A DNA stretch of 64,000 nt from NCBI GenBank assembly GCA_009617715.1, contig VTFK01000086.1:434001-498000 (forward strand), read 5' to 3'. A model generated the notes under the pieces. It was given only the letters and a program-made list of their open reading frames with translations, was not told the DNA's origin and ran no database searches. Of this stretch, positions 28,641-38,500 are shown piece after piece; position 1 is the first letter of the stretch, and each line of letters opens with the position of its first letter. This DNA is from Plectrocnemia conspersa. Lineage: Eukaryota; Arthropoda; Insecta; Trichoptera; Polycentropodidae. Position numbers and translations under genes: made by a program.

Positions 28641-29740
28641 GTTTATATAAAATAATAATAGAAAGAAGCAGCGTCGATAATACAATGGGTATTTTAAACA
28701 CAATTGCAAAATAATTCTAGGGTTAAATAGTGGTTTATATTTTTCACCATTAATTTAAAATTATATTTTTAGAAAGGATCATGTATCAAGCAAAATCATA
28801 ACCTAAAGTGATAGCTAGTACATATAAAAGATTTAATTGAAAAAATATATTTATTGAAAAAGTGTAAAAATCACTCAACAAACTGCACATTACAAACCAT
28901 CATCAAGATCAGAAAGAACTGAATATAAGTAAAGCACTCTGTGGAATTAATCAAAACAGGAGGACAAGAACAGATAAAGCATGTTTGTAATAAATATATA
29001 TTGCTTAAATAATAGAAAACCAGGATCACAGTAGCGATGCGCAAGAGAAGGAAACAAAATGTAATATGAAAACTGCAGGAGTGTTTTCCTATTTTTTTAT
29101 AACGTTTATTTCAATGCGATAATTAATTTTACAAACATACCATTATATACAATACATATTAACTGGTTTATAACCCGTTTTATGCTTACAATTTAGTTAA
29201 TATCTACAATATGAAAAGAATATGAAATAAAACGTTAATGGTTACAATTAAGGAAGGATTATCCTAAAAAACCTATTACAATTTAATTGGAAGAAAAAAT
29301 AAAAATTAAATTAAATTACACCAATAGTTTGAGTGCTAATTTATGTACATTTATCTGAAGATCTGAAATCATTGAAATATGTTCTCCAGCTTCTCTAAAA
29401 TCAATATTAGACAACTTTTTTATAACTTTAAGTAAACTTGTTAGGGATTTATGAAAAAAATCAATGTAAATGTTTACGTTAAGATGTTTCTGGTATGTCT
29501 ATGTCTATATTTAAATTTCTATGAACTATAATTTATCTGTATTATCTCACTATCCTCATTTAGGCAAAATTATAATAATCGTGTACACAATATGTTATAA
29601 AAATATTGTACGTACGCAACATTTATATTTAGAATGAAACGTGATATTCGATGGATAAACACAAAAAAAAACATGAAAACACGACGACGATAACACGCAA
29701 GGATCTAACAATGAGTTATTTTTTTCCCTTTTAACTTGGT
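28641..29740. other. AT-rich non-coding stretch
   Basis: Nothing recognised. Confidence 0.45.
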
Positions 29741-30480
29741 CGTTTCATTAGCTACGACTGTTTCCATTGTGCAAGTTTTCCATTCGACTTTTCCGTCAAT
29801 ACAAAATTAACGACGCTCGCGAAATTCTTTTCCTCAACAATGGCAATGACCTTGCTGAAACATTGACAAATCACGGAAAAGCGAAAGGGCAAACAATGCA
29901 CTATAAAAGTATGATGACTCACTGGAGTAATTTCCTCAACTCGCACACACATTTTTGCATATAAGCGACAAATGTCCTGTATTGTATGCGTGTGTGTGTA
30001 AACCGCATAATCGTTCTTAATGATAGGCTTTCGCGTCTCATCTTGGGGTCTTCCTCGTTGGTGATTTTTTTCGTGTGTTGCGGTCTGACAGCCTCAAGGT
30101 CGTTTCGTTATTTTGATGACGTAATCCCCAGGGTTTGACCCTGGGGCTTTTGTCCGTTGGCGATCGTGTCACGATCCGATCCGAACACATGTCTTTGTGT
30201 CGCACCACACAAAAGACACTCGGATTGTGTTGTGTTTCGATCGCGTTCGACACAAAACAAAACAAGTTGTAATAAGACGCCATAAAATCTCCGTTAACAG
30301 TATCGGGACTTAACCCTTGCGCGACCGATTAGACAAAACCGTTGAATGACTGTGGAAATTTATATATGTATGTGCGCCTTTTGCGGAAGAGTCGGTACTT
30401 TTTTTTTAAGGTGGGCGGAGGATAACGTTAACGGTGACACGATGACATCGAAAGATTCGATCTTGTAGCATACTTTTTTT
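29741..30480. other. Large GC-richer island
   Basis: Several short frames overlap on both strands (29752-29952 minus, 29767-29964 plus, 30038-30283 minus), which suggests GC-driven chance openness. The island holds the GC hairpin at 30126-30146. Candidate regulatory block. Confidence 0.35.
30126..30146. other. Perfect GC-rich hairpin
   Basis: CCCCAGGGT, loop TTG, ACCCTGGGG: nine perfect pairs, seven of them G-C, in otherwise AT-rich DNA. Function unknown. Confidence 0.85.
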
Positions 30481-30943
30481 GTGTGGTGAAATTAATACTT
30501 AACAAAGAATAATTTCATTTATTTTTATAAAATATCCGGCATCGAAACATAATACTTTCTCGGTACTGGGTCTCAGAATTTTAACTAAAATTCTTAGCTA
30601 TCAGGGGAGCATTTTTTGAGCATCTTTATCATTTATATATGAGCCGTTGATTTTGAAAGTGGGCCAAATCCTTATTAAGTAATTATTGGATAATTATTGA
30701 TTTGCGTTTGAACTGATTTAAAAATATTGGTAAGCAATAATAAAAATTGAAAACAAAGGAAATTTATTTCTTTACTTTTCTATTTTATTTCAACACTTCA
30801 TACTTTTTTCGAATAGGTGTAATAAGCAAAAAAGCTTAATATTATTTTATAGAAAAGATTAAACAACAAAAAAAAAGGAAATAATTTTATACATATCATA
30901 CAACAACATAAATACAATACAACAAAATACCTAAGGGAATATT
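30481..30943. other. AT-rich spacer carrying one inverted-repeat arm
   Basis: The segment 30633-30670 is the left arm of an inverted repeat whose right arm is 31723-31760. The rest is unremarkable. Confidence 0.5.
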
Positions 30944-31073
30944 ACTATTATTATTTTCAATTTAGATGGAGCAAATTTTTGAACTACTCATAATGTATGG
31001 GTGGTATATAAGTCAATAAATCCATCATATCTTTATTTTTCTCTTAAGTAATAGGCCTAGCGTTTCCATTTAA
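30944..31073. repeat. 130-bp segment shared with 19091-19220
   Basis: Gap-free match to the segment before copy 2, again directly abutting the TIR element. Confidence 0.85.
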
Positions 31074-31717
31074 TGCTTACACTAGACTCTCTGAAAGTTG
31101 CCCAAGGTATGGCCAAGGATGGAGAATATAGTGGGTTACTTCGGTCGAGTTCGGTTCTGCCCGCTCTAAAATCACTCGGAAGTTGTCCGAAGTAACCGAG
31201 AACGGGAGGTAAAGTGGTGGTAATTCAGTCAATTAGCCAGCTTCGAGCGCTTCCGAACATTGCCGGCAAATGGACCGAAGTCGGAGCTGCTCTTTCGAGC
31301 GCGAGCGGTGAGATACTTCTCCTTTCGCTTTCTCGCGTGTAAAGTGACGAGAGTTAGAGAGATAATGATATGGTTTTTCGCAAACTGAGATAGAACGAGT
31401 AACTCGGTTCAATTTCAGTATGCGCGTAGGCGTCCTATGGTCAACACGCATGTCGAGCGCTGCATCGTAGTCACGTGATCAAGTTATAATACCACATGCT
31501 TATCGGGGACTTCAACAGACTCTTACTGACATCTTTGAATATTTTAGGGCACCAAAAAGGATTAATTATATTTTTGATAGTATATTCTTTTAACAGATAT
31601 CGCTATTATATTTTTTTATATAAAATTAAATAATTAGTGGTACTTGATTTTGTTTAAAAAAATTGTTTCGAATATCCTTATGTATTTTCCTAGATCGGTT
31701 TATATAAATGTCACACA
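31074..31717 (-). mobile_element. TIR element, copy 3 (truncated)
   Basis: Begins with the family TIR (TGCTTACACTAGACTCTCTG) and follows copy 2 up to TATATAAATGTCACAC, then stops. The distal end with its TIR is missing, so about 0.45 kb has been lost. The 72-codon minus frame at 31233-31451 is incidental to the GC-rich end. Confidence 0.85.
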
Positions 31718-31722
31718 AAATA

Positions 31723-31760
31723 GACTTGCCCCACTTTTAAAATCAACGGCTAATATATAA
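31723..31760. repeat. Right arm of an inverted repeat (with 30633-30670)
   Basis: The reverse complement matches 30633-30670 at about 34 of 38 positions by eye, around AGCCGTTGATTTT and AAAGTGGG. The two arms bracket the 130-bp segment and truncated copy 3. Confidence 0.75.
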
Positions 31761-31870
31761 AGTCAACGATTTTGTAATTATTTTATGGTTTCTATTCAAA
31801 ACTGTTTGAAAGAAATAAAATATAAATACTCCTAAAGTTTTCTTAAAAAGTGTTTAGTGGAGTTGACAGG

Positions 31871-32012
31871 CAATTCTGGAAAAAATAATTTTCTAAAAAA
31901 TGTAAAATAATTTAAAATTGCCTAATTTTGACTTAAGTTAAAAAATCGGTTAAACACTTGCCTATCTTTAATAACGTATTGCATAAAAGCCAAACCCAAA
32001 GAAGTAGTTTTA
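31871..32012. repeat. Unidentified dispersed repeat E, copy 1
   Basis: Shares with 34040-34159 the words AAAATAATTTAAAATTG, AAAAAATCGGTTAAA and AGCC-A-ACCCAAA-AAGTAGTTT in the same order and orientation. It carries about 25 bp more than the other copy before the last block. Family not recognised. Confidence 0.7.
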
Positions 32013-32330
32013 TGCGATTATCTTGGGACGATAATTATATTTGAGTATTGATTGAAAAAAAATGATTTGAGGTCTTCGGCATTTTATTCTCATATATATA
32101 ATATATAAAAAAATATTTAATTCTGATTCCGATTCAAAGTCAAGTATAAATACATCTAATCTAAGCGCTCTATGTGGCTCTGAATTTATTTTACTATTTA
32201 TACTATTTTAGGAACACCAAAATTACATAAGAAAAATATTTAAAATCATGTTATCTGCCCTTTCAATAAAAATTCACGCTATTTATATATGTATGTAGTA
32301 TATAAATATATCAATCTATCTGCGTTTGCT
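32013..32330. other. AT-rich spacer
   Basis: Nothing recognised. Confidence 0.4.
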
Positions 32331-32660
32331 AATGTTTGTTTTGTGTACTTTTCTTCCGACTAACGATCAGTTCGCGTGAAAGCAACGGGGAGTCTCATTA
32401 GTTTTTCATCCTGTATTTTTTAATTCCATCTCTCCCGTCACGGTTTCGGTTGGAATAATTTAATTAATCAATGACAAAATGCACAGGGCACCTCTTCATG
32501 CCGCGAGCCAATCAATCGGGTCACGATTTGTTCACGTTATTAATTGTGTGTGATTCGAATACATTTCTAAGTCACCGGACCCTGATTTTGAAGATTACTA
32601 GACATGCGATACGAAATCCATCTTGTTGGACGTTGCGTAAAATTTTCGAGACTAGTTATG
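32331..32660. other. GC-richer island
   Basis: Unique sequence; the 64-codon plus frame at 32471-32665 has no family resemblance. Candidate regulatory element. Confidence 0.3.
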
Positions 32661-33180
32661 CTTGATCAACTGATATATGACGAATTATGATTTTGTGCTC
32701 GTTATATAATAATAATACTCGTAAGAAATATCAAAACATTAACCGGTGTTGCGTGAAATAGAACTTGATTAAATATATGATGTAAATAGTAAAGTAACGG
32801 TTGAAAATAATAAAAAAGTACACATAGATAAGTAATAAGTTTTACGCGCAATTTAATTTTTTTTATATAATAATTTTTTATATAAATAAGATAAATAAGG
32901 TGTTTGTATAATAAAGCAAAAAATATACTTTTTTAAATAAAGCTCTCTTAATTTGCTTATGTCATGTAATAATAAATATGTTGGGGCAATATTATAATTT
33001 TTTAAAGATGGCAGAGGCAAAACACAGATTGAAAAAAAGAAATAGAGAATTTATAAACGTTAATTTTGAGGAAGTAGGAAAAACTATTATAAGAAACTGG
33101 AAAATTCGGAATTAATGACTAAAGATAAAAAATGGTAATTTTCAGGAAGCGGGCAAAACCACAAAATTATTTTATTTTGT
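32661..33180. other. AT-rich spacer
   Basis: Nothing recognised. Confidence 0.4.
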
Positions 33181-33415
33181 ATTACAAATCTGACCATTAT
33201 GACTTGATAAGTTTCCGTAATGCGTCATAATTCCCATTATAAAAATATTAATTATACAAATAAACATTTAAAAAAGATAAAAATAAAAACAGCTATGGTG
33301 CACACCTAAAATAGATGAGCGAATTCCACATAATTCGTTGAGAAGCTGGATGAATCGTGCAATTAAAGCGTTCTCAAGCAAAGATAATGGACGCGATCGC
33401 AACTTCTAGGCCACA
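33181..33415 (-). repeat. Unidentified dispersed repeat D, copy 1
   Basis: Collinear with 52321-52515: AAATCTGACCATTATGACTT at the left, TGCACACCTAAAATAGATGA in the middle and GACGCGATCGCAACT at the right all have close counterparts there. Orientation is tentative; the minus strand stays open over the related copy. It could be the 3' part of a LINE or a non-autonomous element. Confidence 0.65.
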
Positions 33416-33649
33416 TCCAACGGAGTAATGACTTATCAATACTCCGATTTATTGATAAATATTATATAAAAAATATAGTAAGCATTTTAATTTATATAAA
33501 TTTGTTTTAAATTTTAAAAAAGGAGTAATGGAAATAGATGTAACGTATCTATATACGTATCGTATGCTTTAGAGCTAATAGTAGGGGCAATTACCTTAAC
33601 TTGCTATCACTTTCTCAATTATAAATAATGATGAAATGAATAGCTCTTG
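33416..33649. other. AT-rich spacer
   Basis: Nothing recognised. Confidence 0.4.
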
Positions 33650-33912
33650 AACTGACTGTGTTAACGCAAATAGAGTATAGTCGATTGTTGACCGACCACA
33701 TTTTTAGCGACTCTGGGTCTTTCTGTAAAGAGAGTAAATCTGAATGTGTGCGAATCTGAATACTATAAAACACTTTCAGATCATCGGCATATAATAAATA
33801 TTCCGAGTTATTAATTGCCGCATTTATGTCATTAAAAAAAAAAAAAAAAAAAGCAGAGCACCCAGATTGGAATCCTTGTGGTACTCCAGAATTAGATGAT
33901 TGTATAGCTCAC
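33650..33912 (-). mobile_element. LINE reverse-transcriptase relic with YADD box
   Basis: On the minus strand, SGVPQG (about 33875-33890) and then, after a frame change, DSNLGALLFFFF match the conserved SGVPQGSNLGPLLF block of non-LTR reverse transcriptases. After a poly-T run and another shift comes YLLYADDLKVFYSIQ, with the catalytic YADD at 33780-33791. This continues as an open stretch resembling the downstream LQKDLDSLxxW region. The catalytic Asp pair is preserved but the frame is broken at least twice, so it is a dead fragment. The SNLGP and YADDLKVF wording differs from the jockey-type copies nearby, suggesting a separate LINE lineage. Sequence up to 34009 may belong to it but is not recognisable. 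Confidence 0.85.
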
Positions 33913-34039
33913 ATTGTAAAAAAAACAGGAAAATATTAAGGTTATATCTTAAGATAATAATAAATACAGGTAAGGCTATTTCGTATCGTCTTTCAAGTGT
34001 TGCAACCATATATTAATTTATTTATATGACTATAAAGTA

Positions 34040-34159
34040 TTTTACTGGAAATTTTGAAACTAATTAAAAAATCTAAAATAATTTAAAATTGTTTAATCTT
34101 AACTTTAGAGCTAAAAAATCGGTTAAAAATATAAGCCAGACCCAAATAAGTAGTTTATT
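34040..34159. repeat. Unidentified dispersed repeat E, copy 2
   Basis: Partner of 31871-32012, same orientation, with the last block AGCCAGACCCAAATAAGTAG. It begins close to the 5' side of the minus-strand LINE relic, so it could be part of that element. Confidence 0.7.
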
Positions 34160-34840
34160 ATTTTAAAATATTTTTAAATAAAACCTTTACAAGTTCACAA
34201 GCTAGGTAATGAATGCAACTATAGTTTAAAATTTTTAATGCAACATATATACAAATTAAATAAATTAAAAACAATAAATATAAATTAATTTCAAATCAGA
34301 CTACCGTAAAAAATATATAAAATTTCCTCAAATGAATTAATATAAATAGAAAATATTGTGATCATTTACTTAAAATTTCACTAAAGAACAATATTTTTTA
34401 AATGTTTACTAGTATTAAATAAAAAACCTAAAATTTAAAACTTTGCTAATAAACAGTAATTGTGAATAATATTTATGCAAGGTATTTTATTTTATTACCA
34501 GTTTTCAATATAGCAGCATGTTATTGTTTTTTATCTCTATTTAACATTAATTTATATTGTATGCCTATAACGAATAAGAAACTTGATATTAAAACTGTGA
34601 TCGTAAAAAAAGAATATAATTAAGTACCCATACGAATGAATTATCGTATTTTTATGAATTGCATATTTGTTAGCAATTATGTTTCATCAATTAAATTTCA
34701 ATTAAGTTATATTTAAAATCCCATAAAACACGTTATTTTACCAATTACAAAGATATAAAATGATGATGAAAATAACTAGCATATTTAGCATTATTTTATA
34801 ATTAAAGATATAGTAAGCAAAATTAAAACATAATTATAAT
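34160..34840. other. AT-rich non-coding stretch
   Basis: Nothing recognised. Confidence 0.45.
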
Positions 34841-34925
34841 TATGTGGGGGGGGGCTAAATTGGTTGGCTAACCTGGACCTGTGCGGTACACTGGCAACAC
34901 AGACTGGCGACCTGTGTCTTATTAC
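34841..34925. other. Short GC-rich segment with G9 run
   Basis: A run of nine G (34846-34854) opens about 75 bp of GC-rich, CTGG-containing sequence; ACACAG and CTGTGT near its end can pair. Unlike anything else in the window; origin unknown. Confidence 0.35.
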
Positions 34926-35144
34926 CTACACAACACATTCACTAAAACATGATTATTTACTGATATTTTAATTTATGAATTTTAAGTTTGATATTCCTAT
35001 ACTTCATTAAAAAAATACAGTATTTTTTAAAGTTAATTTTAAGTTTTTTTAAATTTATGGCTTAAGAAATAAAAATTATACAATGAAGCAGGTATAAGGG
35101 TTAAAAAATATATATCAATGAAGACTTAGAAAATAATAAAAAAT
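34926..35144. other. AT-rich spacer
   Basis: Nothing recognised. Confidence 0.4.
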
Positions 35145-35375
35145 TGCTCGGCCGTATTCTTAGATATAACCCAGATTTATGATAAAGTGTGGCACTCTTG
35201 GCTAATTTACAAAATAAAAGATGCTTTCACACATCTTCTTAATAATTGAAAGATAGACACTTGCAAATTAATATCGGAGAAGTAACACAAAACTGTATCA
35301 AATATCAATGGGTGTGTCTCAGAGTAGCGTTCTTGGACCGATGCTGTATTCTTTATACGCGTTTGTCATACATAT
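35145..35375 (+). mobile_element. Jockey-type LINE reverse-transcriptase relic
   Basis: The plus strand reads CSAVFLDITQIYDKVWH from 35145, an excellent match to reverse-transcriptase motif A (AVFLDISQAFDKVWH). The catalytic Asp is kept and is followed by LIYKIK. After degraded sequence with stops, GVSQSSVLGPMLYSLY (35311-35358) matches the SGVPQGSVLGPxLY block. The spacing is close to that in an intact element. The downstream YADD region is not visible, so the copy is truncated or decayed. It lies 1.2 kb from, and opposite to, the other LINE relic. Confidence 0.85.
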
Positions 35376-35930
35376 CTTTTTCTCAACGCATTTTTTAATC
35401 TGCCCTGTTTTAACAACGACAACGATACGTGTGACCCAATTACTTTTAATAATCGCCTAAAAAGATAAGGTTAAAAAACAAATATACTTTCATGTATACA
35501 TTAGAATTATTACATAAGGACATATCACACAATTCTACCTACTGAAACGAGTACCTAAAGCTAGATTATATACAAAACCGCTAGCTAGATTATATACAAA
35601 CACCTTTTTTCGTTTATGCAACCATGGCAGATGCATAAATGATTTCAAAGCAAAGTAAAAAAATAAGCCTGCATTAAAAGCATTTTAACACAGATTGTAA
35701 AAGAAAGAGGGTTAATACTAATTAAAACATGATATATACAGAAAAGTTAAAAATGTACTAGTTAGAAAAATTAACTATTTAGTAAAATATGACAAACATA
35801 CTATTATATCTAGACCTTAAAAACTGACAATAATGAGTTTAAATTGATGTCTGGTCAATATTGTAGATGCAGGCAAGATTAAAAAAAACATTTTATTTAA
35901 TATTTTTTTTTTATATTAAATCTTTAAAAC
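35376..35930. other. AT-rich stretch with a short direct repeat
   Basis: AGCTAGATTATATACAAA occurs twice (35559-35576 and 35583-35600), 24 bp apart. Otherwise nothing recognised. Confidence 0.5.
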
Positions 35931-36260
35931 TCTAAGAAGTCCACTTTGCCCCGATCTCCCCTACGTAAGTAATTTACATTTCTTTTAGATGTCTCTTTCA
36001 TATTGCAACATATTTACTACGCATTGTTCTATGGCTTTGATTGAAATCGCAAATCTGCGGGCGCCGTTTAATTCGCCGACCGACTGACTAATGGAACGCG
36101 AACCACAGATTAACGATCGCTGCCACCGATGAATCATTGGCCAGGTGTCGCCGAGCAGTGGCCAAAGCAGACAGTGATTGTCGAACATTGACACATAAAT
36201 TATCAAATAAATATTTGCGACGAAGCGAAATAGCCGTCAATTATTATCATGGGATAGGTG
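35931..36260. other. GC-richer island
   Basis: Unique sequence; the 73-codon minus frame (35985-36206) matches no family. Candidate regulatory element. Confidence 0.35.
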
Positions 36261-36940
36261 GATTGACTTTGCTTGTATGACAAATATATCTGTGTATACA
36301 TAAAAAGCGTTAATTAGTCTGATGGATTAATGATGTACGATAAGGAAGATAATTTAGAGTTGAACGATATGTTTATTCTAGATATGTGTGCATATACAGA
36401 TATTTACATATGTAAAAAATATTATCGGTCCATATATGGCATTGCTTGAATGCAAATAAACCTGTGAATAGTTTAATAAAGAATCTTCTGTTAATAATAA
36501 CCTAAAGACGGTTTTTCGAAAAGAGTACAGAAATTAACCTAGTTTTATGAAGGACCTGGAGCGCTTTTGAAGAAAGTTTATTTTAGATGGAGAAAGGTAT
36601 TTTAAATATTTAAAATTATCAAATCATTCGACTGAATAGAAAAATATAAGTTATGTACTCTTAGCTTTAGGTATAATAATAATAATAAATAATAAAAAAA
36701 AATATACAGACAATTGATTATCGGGTAACAATGGGGTACATGTGTACTAAATAGGTAAGTTAATTAAATGTAATGAATACCTACAAAAAGTATTAATCAT
36801 GAGACTTTTAGGAATCGATGCTATATATGTTTGTATAAATAATTATAAGTCTGTATTTATAATCAACATATATCACTTTGCAGCTGGTGCTGGTTTTTAG
36901 CAATAGCGCACTTTTATAAATAATAATTCTATTCTGATAC
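36261..36940. other. AT-rich stretch
   Basis: Includes a short AAT-rich run at about 36674-36700. Nothing else recognised. Confidence 0.45.
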
Positions 36941-37012
36941 TGTAGCTCGAACCCGTGGCTTATGTGTTACTAGTCTAGACCTTATGAACTACGGTACGAA
37001 CTATATCGTCTA
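36941..37012 (-). mobile_element. tRNA-like SINE relic
   Basis: On the minus strand an A-box-like TAGTTCATAAGG (36980-36991) precedes a B-box-like GGGTTCGAGCT (36944-36954) with suitable spacing. No complete cloverleaf. Similar in style to the 20.5-kb unit. Confidence 0.5.
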
Positions 37013-37260
37013 TCTAGAGACATTCAAATATGAGTGCAAAAGTTGATTAAAGCTTGTTTTATACATTATTTAGTTTTTCCAATAATTGTTATTAAACTCT
37101 TATTCGAAAAAAATATTGCTAAATAGCTGAATGAAATGAAAATTCAGATATGTCAAATTCTCAGTCCTTTTGAATCTATCTGATCCTTAGGTCGTATTGC
37201 AAAACAGTTATATATTACCTAAATTTATTTTTATATGGTGTCATGATGAACAAGTGCATT
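37013..37260. other. AT-rich spacer
   Basis: Nothing recognised. Confidence 0.4.
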
Positions 37261-37670
37261 TTACGACTTAAGGAAAATCTTTTCTTTAGACATGGTAGGA
37301 AAAGCGAGAGTGAGATTACAACGTATGCAGCATCGTTAGCATTTTCCTCGAATGCATCATCCGTAGATCGTTGCACTCGTCCGAGTAAAAATCTCTAAAC
37401 CGTGATTCACACATTCCGCGATGCGCTTTGTGCTCAATGGTTGCTGTACTATATGCATCACAAGAGACGCTGCCATAATCGGACGACCTTCGGTGGAACG
37501 AAGAAAGCCTACTATCGCATCTGTTCCGAGAAAATTTCCTCGTTCCATTGTCACGGTGCAGCGTTACAAGAAGTGTGTTTTATACATGTCTTTGTTATGT
37601 GGGACGGATTGGTTATTATGCATATCGAAGAAGAAGAAGACTTTCTATTCATGATCATGCTGATTTAATA
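37261..37670. other. GC-richer island
   Basis: Three short frames overlap here (37357-37554 minus, 37402-37668 and 37421-37654 plus). None resembles a known protein. The openness is probably a composition effect; candidate regulatory element. Confidence 0.35.
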
Positions 37671-37904
37671 ATGAGCAAATATTTAAATAAAAATATTTTT
37701 TAGTATAATTACTAAAAAATATTTCAATGCAATTCTTTTCAAAGAAACATGGTTAAATAACAATTTATTTTAACTTACAGCAAATAAAACTAATAGTATT
37801 ATTATTCAGGTTCTTAAATAGATAATTCTTTAATACAACACAAGATCGAATCAATGCTGACTTTATCATTTAACTATTATGGAACGATATTTACAATGAA
37901 ATAA

Positions 37905-38177
37905 CTACGACAACATTACAAAGTTGTATATAATATACGTATGTATAATATAGTTGATAACTAGAGAACTATTGAAAATAATGTTTTTCAAAGAGAATTT
38001 TCTTTGCCATTGCCATGGTGCATCATTTCGAGAGCTATCAAAGATTTTTCTTTGAATTTGATTCATTATGGAGAACGAGTCGATTGTGTTGTACCTACAA
38101 ACGGAAGAAAGCGTTCCGCACAAGAGGACGCTTATTAGTAGTACAATCCGTTGGCATTTGAGCCTTTTTAATGTCAT
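37905..38177 (-). CDS. Unsupported small ORF with signal-peptide-like start
   Basis: This is the downstream part of the longest frame in the window (133 codons, 37905-38306, minus). From the internal Met at 38177 the 90-residue product starts with a basic patch (MTLKRLKCQR), then a hydrophobic run IVLLISVLLCGTL and SSVC, which looks like a secretion signal. The rest is polar and then AT-coded, and I recognise no domain. It overlaps a GC-richer island (38030-38480). A chance frame is more likely than a gene. Confidence 0.12.
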   Translation of the reverse strand: MTLKRLKCQRIVLLISVLLCGTLSSVCRYNTIDSFSIMNQIQRKIFDSSRNDAPWQWQRKFSLKNIIFNSSLVINYIIHTYIIYNFVMLS

Positions 38178-38500
38178 GACGTTGACTTGATAGTTTAGCG
38201 TTATGGAAATGTCAAAAATTATTAACTGAGCACTCGAATCGACCGTTCCTAACCTTTGCTGGGTTCGGAGAATCAAAAAAAAATCATTACATGCATGACA
38301 GTGCATTTGGATGAAGCTTTATGAGTGCGGCGAACAAATAATACATGTGTAAGTACGTACCAATTCAATTGCTCTTGTTCTCTGAACTGCAACAAAAAAA
38401 TATTGAAGATTAGTGGAGTCATAAAAATTAATTCGTTTCCGTTTGACCTCGCATTAAAATATTTGTGTGTGTTAAATATATAATAAATAAACATATAAAA
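38178..38500. other. GC-richer island, remaining part
   Basis: Unique sequence carrying a 73-codon minus frame (38273-38494) with no family resemblance. Confidence 0.3.
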
